From assembly GCA_025453495.1 (NCBI GenBank), contig JALOQM010000007.1, forward strand, positions 1 through 33,978: a stretch of 33,978 nucleotides of DNA. Reading direction: 5' to 3'. Below, in pieces: positions 17,029 to 25,351 of the stretch (position 1 is the stretch's first letter; each line of letters begins with the position of its first letter). Below the pieces are notes generated by a model that saw only the letters and a program-made list of their open reading frames with translations, had not been told where the DNA came from and made no database searches. The stretch comes from Minisyncoccota bacterium. Lineage in GTDB: Bacteria > Patescibacteriota > Minisyncoccia > Phycocordibacterales > UBA9973. The position numbers and the translations under genes were made by a program.

Positions 17029-18645
17029 ATGATACAAAAAATTAGTGAAACACGCTCGTTAATTCTTAATCCCTTAACAGGCGCCATGTTGTTGGTAAAT
17101 AACGATTGGTGGCAAAAGCTCGGACTATCTTGGGTTGAAAAACCTATAGCGATAGACACTATTCCTTCTTGTGGTTGCGATTACAAACTCCTTAAAGGTG
17201 AAGTAGGACGACATCCATCTGGACTTGTGCAGTGTACTCCAAACAGTTGCTCAGAAATTGAATGGACTACTCTTAAGCAACTTGGCTTTTTTTTAACAAA
17301 GAGCAACTACCAAGAGAGACTAAGTGCAATTAGCGCTTTTGCTGAAACTTTCAAGAAAAAACGTCAAACGACTTTTTTTGTTACACCAGATACACAATCG
17401 AAAGGTTGTCCGCTGTCTTGCGTTTACTGTTTTCAGAAGGATGCCGATGGTAAAGAAAAGAAACTCCTCCAAAAAGGATCAGTAAAAGAAATCGAGAATT
17501 TTATTTACTGGTATCAAAAAGAAAATGGTTTATCGAATGAAGGTATTTGTATTCAGCTTTTCGGTGGGGAACCATTTCAAACAAAATTTCGTCCATTTTG
17601 GTATGAAATACTTGAAATTGTGCGAAAAAATCAATGGTGTTGGGCTGCAGTCACATCTGGTGCAACAATTCAAAAAGAAGATATTGTAATGATAAAAGAA
17701 TATCAGCAGTATAATCTTCAAGAGTTGAATATTACACTTGATGGTCTTGAACAAGAGCACAACAATCTTCGCCCATTTAAGGGTGGTAATGGTACATGGC
17801 AAACAATTGTATCAAATATTACCTCTTTGCTTGAAGAAGGAGTACCAGTACTAGTAAAAACAAATTTTGGTGTAAACAACATTACCACGTACCCACAGTT
17901 TCTTGATTTTGTGAAAAACCAAACAAAATGGAGAGATGGTGATCTTGTTCTTATGACCAATATTATCCAATCTTTTGGTAACATTAGTACTAAAGGCTCT
18001 AAGGGGACTGAAGACGCATTAATACTTGCTTTGTGTGATATTTTCTCGCGTACTGAGTATCAATGCTTTCTTCCTATCTTAAGACTTGAGGGTAAGAAGC
18101 TAACTGGGTATCTTGCTCATGTATTGGGTCCACAGGTTATCCGAGAAGCACATGTTGTCCGTAATGGAAAAGTTGTTTTTGACAATTACCCCTATCAGGG
18201 TTTTTGTAATCCTACAAAGGGTACTAGTTTTAATATTGATCCAGACGGAGTGATGCGGGCTTGCAATTGGATGGATGGACAAAAAGGCTTTGAAGAAATG
18301 TCAGTGTTTGACCCAAGTTCCTGGAAAACACGCAGTCGCTACTTTAATCCTATATCAGAAAATCCAATATGTGCGACTTGTGATATCTCTACTATCTGTG
18401 GTGGTGGTTGCGCAATCGATATTAAAAAAAAGGGCGATAATCAAGAGTATTATTTAGGGTGTCGTGAAGACCATTATAATATCATACGTTCATTCATTGA
18501 TGGGTGTATGGTTCGTGGGTGGATTGACACAAATCTGGATGATAAAAACTTCAAAGTTTTGTCAGAAGGATTTAATTTCGACTACAGGTATTACAATCGT
18601 GCTTTTCTAGAAACGAGGATTAGTCTTCCTGGATCATCTGCTTAA
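17029..18645 (+). CDS. Radical SAM protein with SPASM-like C-terminal cysteine cluster
   Basis: CPLSCVYC (CX3CX2C), GICIQLFGGEPF, NITLDGLEQEHNNLRPFKGG; C-terminal FCNPTKGTSFNIDPDGVMRACNW...CATCDISTICGGGCAID...GCREDHY. Confidence 0.92.
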   Translation: MIQKISETRSLILNPLTGAMLLVNNDWWQKLGLSWVEKPIAIDTIPSCGCDYKLLKGEVGRHPSGLVQCTPNSCSEIEWTTLKQLGFFLTKSNYQERLSAISAFAETFKKKRQTTFFVTPDTQSKGCPLSCVYCFQKDADGKEKKLLQKGSVKEIENFIYWYQKENGLSNEGICIQLFGGEPFQTKFRPFWYEILEIVRKNQWCWAAVTSGATIQKEDIVMIKEYQQYNLQELNITLDGLEQEHNNLRPFKGGNGTWQTIVSNITSLLEEGVPVLVKTNFGVNNITTYPQFLDFVKNQTKWRDGDLVLMTNIIQSFGNISTKGSKGTEDALILALCDIFSRTEYQCFLPILRLEGKKLTGYLAHVLGPQVIREAHVVRNGKVVFDNYPYQGFCNPTKGTSFNIDPDGVMRACNWMDGQKGFEEMSVFDPSSWKTRSRYFNPISENPICATCDISTICGGGCAIDIKKKGDNQEYYLGCREDHYNIIRSFIDGCMVRGWIDTNLDDKNFKVLSEGFNFDYRYYNRAFLETRISLPGSSA

Positions 18646-18658
18646 GAATCAATAGCTT

Positions 18659-18697
18659 TACCCAAATGCAAGACTTTTGCATTTGGGTATTTTTTAT
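18659..18697. terminator. Intrinsic terminator between the convergent radical SAM and ATPase genes; contains operator copy 2
   Basis: TACCCAAATGCAA gactt TTGCATTTGGGTA, perfect 13-bp stem followed by TTTTTT. Its inner 17 bp are ATGCAA-gactt-TTGCAT. Confidence 0.85.
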
Positions 18698-18708
18698 AAT
18701 TGAGTTAC

Positions 18709-19653
18709 TTACAAAAAGGCAAGCATGTTAAATTCAGGATCTATCTGGTCTTGTAGTTGTAAATGTTTTTCTTTTGAAGCTTTTTTATTATGAAAATACA
18801 AAAGATTTTTATAAAATTTTTCCCAATTTTTTGTATGAGTTTGTATGTGAGTATGTATTTTCTCTAATTCTGTGCGTGTTTCTTTTTCTATTTCTCCAAA
18901 AGAGATATATTCACCTCGTTCTGTTTTACGTATGTATGAAGATAAGGGAAATACAGCTATGGGCTTTTGATCAATGTTTTTTTCTATATACTCTAGTTCT
19001 TCTTGAGTAGTAATTTTATTTGCTATAGGATAAATCATTGCTTCTATATTAGTACTTTTTGCAATACGTATATAATCATTGAAGACACTTAGAGACTTAG
19101 CAGTCGGCTCTACAACTATATAGATAATGTCATAACTAACAAACATGCCAGAAGCAAGTGTGTCAATGCCAGCAGTCAAATCAACGACTACATATTCGTT
19201 TTCTTTATCAATTAGATGATTAAGGTATATTTCAGCTCCAGACATGTTTGCGTGATAGCATTGTTCGCCGAGCGTTTCGTCTTGTGGTATGCCAACACGC
19301 AAAAGCCTGATACCATTTTTTTGTATTTCAAAACTTTTTAAAACCGCATGCTCTTCACTATATTTAATAAGTGTCGAGCCAGTTCCTGGAGGGGTTGTTC
19401 TTTTGAATTGAATAGTATTTTGCAGTCTTGGATTTGTGCCTTTATATATAGAAGAAAGTAGTTCGATCTGTGTTCCTAGTGGCGGTATAGATTCGATTTC
19501 ATCTCTAGTAAAACCGACTGACTCACCAAGATGTTGGTTGATGTCACTATCAATAGCAATGACTGGTTGATTGCTATATGCAAGATATTTGATAAAAAGA
19601 GAGGCGATAGTTGTTTTACCGCTTCCACCTTTGCCTACAAATCCTATTTTCAT
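18709..19653 (-). CDS. CooC/MinD-like P-loop ATPase (SIMIBI class)
   Basis: MKIGFVGKGGSGKTTIASLFIKYLA (deviant Walker A), VIAIDSDINQHLGESVG, EYVVVDLTAGIDTLASGMFVSYDIIYIVVEPTAKSL. Confidence 0.88.
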   Translation of the reverse strand: MKIGFVGKGGSGKTTIASLFIKYLAYSNQPVIAIDSDINQHLGESVGFTRDEIESIPPLGTQIELLSSIYKGTNPRLQNTIQFKRTTPPGTGSTLIKYSEEHAVLKSFEIQKNGIRLLRVGIPQDETLGEQCYHANMSGAEIYLNHLIDKENEYVVVDLTAGIDTLASGMFVSYDIIYIVVEPTAKSLSVFNDYIRIAKSTNIEAMIYPIANKITTQEELEYIEKNIDQKPIAVFPLSSYIRKTERGEYISFGEIEKETRTELEKIHTHIQTHTKNWEKFYKNLLYFHNKKASKEKHLQLQDQIDPEFNMLAFL

Positions 19654-19682
19654 AAGCAAAATATATAATTATATTGTAATAT

Positions 19683-19699
19683 ATGCAAATAAATTGCAT
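19683..19699. promoter_or_regulatory. Putative Fur-family operator, copy 3 (upstream of the ATPase gene)
   Basis: ATGCAA-ataaa-TTGCAT, 29 bp upstream of the ATG. An outer dyad ATTGTA (19673-19678) / TACAAT (19703-19708) surrounds it. Confidence 0.8.
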
Positions 19700-19861
19700 T
19701 TATACAATTTATTTGGATCAATATATACCAAATTAAGAAAACTGAAAAATAGTAATTTGAAATCTATAGAAAGATCTAGTTATTTATTTTAATATAAAAG
19801 TTTGTACTCACTTGTTCGCTATTTGTTGTGCATATCGAGATTCTGGAATACACTATTTTAT

Positions 19862-20758
19862 ATGAATAAAAAGAATATATATTTGCTTGGTATAGCATTG
19901 TGTCTGTATGTCATTGCAGTTGGTATTACCTACTTCAATGGTCGTTCTTTCTCCAAACGAAGGGTACTGACTGATTCAGTGCTCAATACAGTTATGGTAT
20001 CTGACCTTGAAGTTGCAGGATTTATCGCAACAGTAGTCGCACAACAAAGTCCACTTCTTGCTGATAGCGAGAAGCAGGCAATATCCCAGAATTATTTTGG
20101 AGCACCACTTGCCACTGCTCCACGTGTCCACACGGTTACCGCAGAAGAAATCAGTTGTGAGAAAAACGTACTAGATACCACAACTCCACGCTGTAGTGTG
20201 CGTTTTGATAGAACTTCTATCCAATTATCTGATGAAGATGCACTTGGTATGTACAGTGCGCTCAAGAAAGCAGGAATTGTCGAGTATGTGACAGATGATA
20301 TAGCCCTGATTACAGTGCAGCCTCTCACTTGTGTTGTCGATGACATAAAAGTGCAATCTTCACCAGGCGATAACATAGAAGGTTTCTCATGTCTCCTACA
20401 CACCGCACAGCAAGTAGTAAGTACAGCAGAAAAAATCAGAAGGTATGAACAGTGCGTTTTTTCTATAGGAAACAAAGAATACTTCGTATCACCATGTACG
20501 GTTGATGCTTCTTTTGGTGGTGTCATTAGTGTCGGGGTAGCAGAAGGTGATAGCGTGACTTCTGCAAATCCATTTTTTTATTTTACCACTGGCTCAACAC
20601 CTGATGAATCGACAGCGACCTGGAATAGAGCAGAAGAATCTCGTCTTCGAGCAGATGTACCACTTCCAGGCGTGTGGATGTATGCAAATGAATGCATAGC
20701 AAGCACTGAATGGAAACTCTGTTTCCCTGAAGATATCTCAAGCATGCTCAAGCAGTAA
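19862..20758 (+). CDS. Membrane-anchored hypothetical protein
   Basis: N-terminal TM segment MNKKNIYLLGIALCLYVIAVGITYF; long coding ORF, no family recognised. Confidence 0.75.
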   Translation: MNKKNIYLLGIALCLYVIAVGITYFNGRSFSKRRVLTDSVLNTVMVSDLEVAGFIATVVAQQSPLLADSEKQAISQNYFGAPLATAPRVHTVTAEEISCEKNVLDTTTPRCSVRFDRTSIQLSDEDALGMYSALKKAGIVEYVTDDIALITVQPLTCVVDDIKVQSSPGDNIEGFSCLLHTAQQVVSTAEKIRRYEQCVFSIGNKEYFVSPCTVDASFGGVISVGVAEGDSVTSANPFFYFTTGSTPDESTATWNRAEESRLRADVPLPGVWMYANECIASTEWKLCFPEDISSMLKQ

Positions 20759-20844
20759 GACATAGTAGTAGAGAAATACTTGCTGTATCCAGTTTTTCTT
20801 GTTGCTTACTGAAACTAAAAATAGCCCAGGACTGTTACTACTAC

Positions 20845-21468
20845 TTACATCCCATACGGAAACTTTTCTAAGTCAAATGGTTTTTCGGCACGCATCTGCG
20901 AGAGATATGTTGCATAAGTGATGAGCTCATCAAGCGAATGAGTGATTTTGCCGTGGATAGAGACGTCTTCTTTGCTTTCTTGATTGGGAATATCGCTGTT
21001 GCAGACAGTATTGACGTTTCGCACGATGACATGATGCGGAATATATATAATATGAGTATTTTTATAACTACCACTACGAAGTTCTGCTATGGGATATGCA
21101 CCATTGGTTGCATTAGCGGTTGTTGAAACAAGTAATGCTGGTTTGTGTGCTAATTCTGTATCAACATACATAAAAAAGTTTTTAAGCATTGGCGAAGCGG
21201 TGCCATTCCATTCGGGGGTGATGAATACAAATCCATCACTGGTTGCGAGATGCTCTGAAAGTGGTTTCCATAGCGATTGAAGCTCTGGAGTATCTTCAAT
21301 TGTATCGTCAAAAAACGGCAATCCATAGCTAACTAGATCCACATGGACGCTTTCTAAGGGTATATTTTCAGAAATTGCTTTACGATCAAGAAGTACCTTG
21401 ATCGTCTTTCCAATTTTATTCGTCTGCGACTCTCGTCGCATAGAAGAAGAAATGATGGTTATTTTCAT
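20845..21468 (-). CDS. NADPH-dependent FMN reductase-like (flavodoxin-fold) protein
   Basis: MKITIISSSMRRESQTNKIGKTI...DGFVFITPEWNGTASPMLKNFFMYV...KPALLVSTTANATNG. Confidence 0.9.
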   Translation of the reverse strand: MKITIISSSMRRESQTNKIGKTIKVLLDRKAISENIPLESVHVDLVSYGLPFFDDTIEDTPELQSLWKPLSEHLATSDGFVFITPEWNGTASPMLKNFFMYVDTELAHKPALLVSTTANATNGAYPIAELRSGSYKNTHIIYIPHHVIVRNVNTVCNSDIPNQESKEDVSIHGKITHSLDELITYATYLSQMRAEKPFDLEKFPYGM

Positions 21469-21567
21469 GTGCTAAGTATAGCTGTTTATTTTTATAAAAC
21501 TATACTTCTATACTTTAGCAACAAAAGACCGTAGGAGTAAAGCTATTTTTGCGATAAAATAAGAAAT

Positions 21568-22716
21568 ATGAAAAAAATAGTAGCTATTTTGGCTATTGTA
21601 CTGCTTGCGGGTGGATGGCTTGCACTGCGTCACCAGTCAACACAAAATGGTCAGATCAGAGTAAAAGTACTAGAGGTACTTGCAAGCGGACAGCAAAATC
21701 CTTTTGAAGGTGGTCATACCTATGAGACGCAGACACTCAAACTACACATCCTCACTGGAGCGGAAAAAGGAGAGGTTATTGAAATGTATAACGACTATGT
21801 GATGCTCAAAGCCGGTGATAGAGCATTTGTCTCAAAAGTAGTACTTGACGACGGAGAGCGCTACACATTGACTGAACCGGACCGCCTCCCATTGATGTAC
21901 TTTCTCATGATTGTTTTTATTGCCCTTGTTGTCGTATTTGGTGGGATACAAGGTGTGCGCGGATTGCTTGCACTTGGAGGGAGTCTTGTTTTGATCGGCT
22001 ATTTGCTTCTGCCAGGAATTCTCGAAGGGTATCCGATTTTATTGGTGACAATCGGCGTGTCTGCACTCATCATCATTCTCGGTTCATATGTGACGCATGG
22101 ATTCAACAAGACGACGACTGCTGCAGTCATTGGAATGATCATTACGATTACGATCACCGGCATCGCATCATATCTTGTGGTGGATGCTGCGCGACTCAAC
22201 GGCATCTCGACTGAAGAAGATTTTTATCTGGTTAGAGCGCTTGCAGGAAATATCGATCTCATGGGATTACTGCTCGGTGGAATGGTGATCGGATTGCTTG
22301 GCGTGCTCTATGACGCGGCAATTAGTCAAGCAGTTGCAGTCGAAGAATTACACCATGTTGCGCCGCATCTTGATCGAAAGATGATATTTGCTCGTGCAAT
22401 CCGAATCGGACGTGAACACATTGGCGCGCTTGTAGATACTATCGCAATTGCCTATGTCGGCGTATCGCTTCCGATTATCCTTCTCTTTATGGCTTCTGTT
22501 GATCTTCCATTTGCCCAGATTGCGAATCGGCAATTTTTCGCAACTGAGATCATCCGCATCCTTATGGCAAGTATTGGACTTGTACTTGCAGTGCCGATCA
22601 CAACTGCTATATCTGCGTGGATGCTCATGAAAGAAAAGAAAGAACCAGTTTCAGTAGAGACAATAGAGCAAGAAAAAAAGGCATTACAGCATTTCCATCA
22701 TCACCATCACCAATAA
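21568..22716 (+). CDS. YibE/F-like family membrane protein with a His-rich C-terminal tail
   Basis: QTLKLHILTGAEKGEVIEMYNDYVMLKAGDRAFV..., multiple TM segments, GGMVIGLLGVLYDAAISQAVAVEEL; ends HFHHHHHQ*. Confidence 0.85.
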   Translation: MKKIVAILAIVLLAGGWLALRHQSTQNGQIRVKVLEVLASGQQNPFEGGHTYETQTLKLHILTGAEKGEVIEMYNDYVMLKAGDRAFVSKVVLDDGERYTLTEPDRLPLMYFLMIVFIALVVVFGGIQGVRGLLALGGSLVLIGYLLLPGILEGYPILLVTIGVSALIIILGSYVTHGFNKTTTAAVIGMIITITITGIASYLVVDAARLNGISTEEDFYLVRALAGNIDLMGLLLGGMVIGLLGVLYDAAISQAVAVEELHHVAPHLDRKMIFARAIRIGREHIGALVDTIAIAYVGVSLPIILLFMASVDLPFAQIANRQFFATEIIRILMASIGLVLAVPITTAISAWMLMKEKKEPVSVETIEQEKKALQHFHHHHHQ

Positions 22717-22803
22717 GTTGATTCTGTTTTGAAGTTTTTTTGATTAAAGCATTTTGCTATGAATAGAGGAGGGTACTTTACTCAGGATACTTTTTAGGTT
22801 ATT

Positions 22804-22820
22804 ATGCAATATACTTGCAT
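22804..22820. promoter_or_regulatory. Putative Fur-family operator, copy 4 (abuts the Fur-family gene start)
   Basis: ATGCAA-tatac-TTGCAT, ending 3 bp before the ATG at 22824. Confidence 0.8.
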
Positions 22821-22823
22821 AAT

Positions 22824-23153
22824 ATGAGAACAAATATACACAAAGAACAAATAATGAAATTACTCAAAAAGAAGCATCTTTTGAGTATCGCTCAAATTCA
22901 CAAAGCATTACCTGATGCGGACTATTCGACAGTGTTTCGTAACGTAGAGCAGTTGCTAAAAGCAAAAGAGATAAAAAGAGTCGTTGTAGACAATAAGTCT
23001 GTCGTATATGAATCATCTCATGAAAGTCACGACCATTTTATCTGCAATGATTGTGGCCTTATCGAGTCTATAGATATCCCGCATGTATCTATACAAGGAA
23101 GAAAAGTCGATGATGTCACCGTACGAGGTATGTGTGATGAGTGCAGTAAATAA
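22824..23153 (+). CDS. Fur-family metalloregulator (short form)
   Basis: MRTNIHKEQIMKLLKKKHLLSIAQIHKALPDADYSTVFRNVEQLLKAKEIKRVVVDNKSVVYESSHESHDHFICNDCGLIESID...VRGMCDECSK: winged helix, HDHFIC.DCG and a C-terminal CxxC. Confidence 0.9.
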   Translation: MRTNIHKEQIMKLLKKKHLLSIAQIHKALPDADYSTVFRNVEQLLKAKEIKRVVVDNKSVVYESSHESHDHFICNDCGLIESIDIPHVSIQGRKVDDVTVRGMCDECSK

Positions 23154-23164
23154 AGATATAAACA

Positions 23165-23281
23165 TACTATGAAAAAAGAGACGATGGAACACCAGAGGCA
23201 GAACAAAAGATTATATTTATAGGAATCGATATGGATAAGGAATCTATTATGAGAGAGTTAACGGAGGCACTTGCTGCTTAG
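23165..23281 (+). pseudogene. C-terminal remnant of a CobW/COG0523-family GTPase
   Basis: The frame reads YYEKRDDGTPEAEQKIIFIGIDMDKESIMRELTEALAA*, matching the ...RQEIVFIGIDMDKexI...L..aL C-terminal signature. No start codon and no GTPase domain. Confidence 0.6.
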
Positions 23282-23409
23282 CTTTCTTGTACCTGCAATT
23301 ACATCTATTACGCATAAGTAAATATGGGAATCTTTATTTGAATCACTATTTTTTATTGTAAAAAATTGTTCTTTTGGTTAAAAAACCCATTCAGTATAAA
23401 ATACTACAT

Positions 23410-23802
23410 ATGTTCATAAAACTATACGCGATTGCGCTGCCGATATTTTTTATCATTGATATGCTCTGGCTTGGATTTATAGCAAAGAATTTTTACAAAA
23501 ACCAAATCGGTTTTTTAATGAAGTCAGATATCAATTGGACGGCAGCAATTATTTTTTATCTACTATTTATAGTTGGCTTGGTATTGTTCGTTATCGCACC
23601 AGCTGTAGAAAAAGGCATGTGGACGCACGCACTTCTTTTTGGTGCACTGTTTGGTCTTATCACGTATGCAACCTATGATCTCACTAATCTCGCCACACTT
23701 AAAGACTGGCCACTTGTTGTCACTATTGTCGATCTTGCCTGGGGTGCGACTCTTGGAGCTCTTGTATCGGTGATAACGTACTTTATTGCTGAAGTACTAT
23801 GA
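23410..23802 (+). CDS. DUF2177 family membrane protein
   Basis: [28 protein letters not shown]...[37 protein letters not shown]. Confidence 0.92.
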   Translation: MFIKLYAIALPIFFIIDMLWLGFIAKNFYKNQIGFLMKSDINWTAAIIFYLLFIVGLVLFVIAPAVEKGMWTHALLFGALFGLITYATYDLTNLATLKDWPLVVTIVDLAWGATLGALVSVITYFIAEVL

Positions 23803-24584
23803 TTGCGTATTTCACAACCCTTGCGCTTATACTTTTTGTCTACATGCAGTTCTGGTTTGTAGTCTCTTTGGTAAAAAAGAGAAATGATGTTGCTGATGTC
23901 GCATGGGGGCTTGGGTTCGTGCTCCTTGCGTGGGTGTCTTTCTTTATGGCTGATTTTAGAAATAGTGTTGGCCTTATCGTATCTGTCCTTGTGAGCATCT
24001 GGGGACTTCGCCTTGCATGGCATATCTATACTCGTAATAAAAACAAGATAGAAGATTATCGGTATCTTCAGTGGCGCAAGGAGTGGGGGAAATGGTTTTA
24101 TATTCGTTCCTATTTCCAGGTCTATATACTACAGGGAGTTTTGTTGTTCTTGATTGTTTCTCCAGTACTCATCATACATGCTAGCCAAGATCTCTCGTTT
24201 AGGGTGCTGACATTTATAGGCCTTCTTGTGTGGGCGATTGGATTTTATTTTGAAGCGATCGGTGACTTGCAGCTGGCGCGATTTATAAAAAATGCCGACA
24301 ATAAAGGCAAACTTATCATGACTGGTCTTTGGGCATATACTCGTCATCCAAACTATTTTGGCGAAGTCATGCAGTGGTGGGGGATTTGGCTCGTCGCACT
24401 AGGAACACCACTAGGGCACCTTACAATTATCGGACCGCTCACAATCACTGTCTTACTTTTGAAAATATCTGGCATTCCACTCCTTGAGAAAAAGATGGCA
24501 GCCCATCCTGACTTTGCAGCCTACAAAAAGCGAGTAAGTGTATTTTTCCCGCTGCCACCCAAAAAGGCAGATGAGTTGAACTAA
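23799..24584 (+). CDS. DUF1295 / steroid 5-alpha-reductase-like membrane protein
   Basis: [66 protein letters not shown]. Confidence 0.93.
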   Translation: MIAYFTTLALILFVYMQFWFVVSLVKKRNDVADVAWGLGFVLLAWVSFFMADFRNSVGLIVSVLVSIWGLRLAWHIYTRNKNKIEDYRYLQWRKEWGKWFYIRSYFQVYILQGVLLFLIVSPVLIIHASQDLSFRVLTFIGLLVWAIGFYFEAIGDLQLARFIKNADNKGKLIMTGLWAYTRHPNYFGEVMQWWGIWLVALGTPLGHLTIIGPLTITVLLLKISGIPLLEKKMAAHPDFAAYKKRVSVFFPLPPKKADELN

Positions 24585-24588
24585 ATGG

Positions 24589-25257
24589 TTAATGCGCCAC
24601 GGTCAGACCGATCACGCGTTTTGCGCCTCCAGCAAGAAGCGCGCGCTTGGCTTCGGTGATGGTCGCGCCAGTAGTTGCGACATCGTCGATGAGGATGATG
24701 TTTCTATTTTCGACTTTTGCAGTATCAGAAACACTAAATGCGCCTCTGAGGTTCGACAGCCGCGCCTGCTTATTTTTTATCTTTGCTTGTGGGGGTGTAT
24801 TTTTCTTTTTTGTGAGCACGCTTGGAACAATTGTAAACCGATTCTCGGTGTCATGTTCTTTGATTGCACGCATGAGAAGTTCAGCTTGATTGAAGCCGCG
24901 AAAATTTCTGCGCGCTTTTGCAGAAGGTATGGCTATAAGCAAAGGGTCAGTGAAGTGAGAAAAGAGTGTTCGTTCAGCCATCTCTTCAATTAGATAGTCA
25001 TAGAGTATTCTGCCAAGGTTATGAGATATCTCACGATGCCGACGATATTTGAGAAGCCAGATTGCTTCACGGATGATAGGATGTCGGTAGTCAAATACTG
25101 AGATGATATCTTTGTCGATAGTGCCGTTTCTTGTGGAGAGCGGAGAACGCGAAAGGCAGTTCGGACAGATAGAGATACCATCTTTCCCGCATCCGACACA
25201 GCAACGAGGAAACACTAGTCCAATAAGTATTTCAAAAATAGTATATACATAGTGCAT
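24589..25257 (-). CDS. ComF family phosphoribosyltransferase-like protein
   Basis: CCVGCGKDGISICPNC, RGFNQAELL, NIILIDDVATTGATITEAKRALLAGGAKRVIGLTVA. Confidence 0.93.
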   Translation of the reverse strand: MHYVYTIFEILIGLVFPRCCVGCGKDGISICPNCLSRSPLSTRNGTIDKDIISVFDYRHPIIREAIWLLKYRRHREISHNLGRILYDYLIEEMAERTLFSHFTDPLLIAIPSAKARRNFRGFNQAELLMRAIKEHDTENRFTIVPSVLTKKKNTPPQAKIKNKQARLSNLRGAFSVSDTAKVENRNIILIDDVATTGATITEAKRALLAGGAKRVIGLTVAH

Positions 25258-25351
25258 GTACGAAATCATACGTTTCGAGACTCAAGAAAATGTCGAGTGC
25301 GTGTGGAAAAAGATGAAAACGCACACACTATGTTATACTTCTAACACATAT

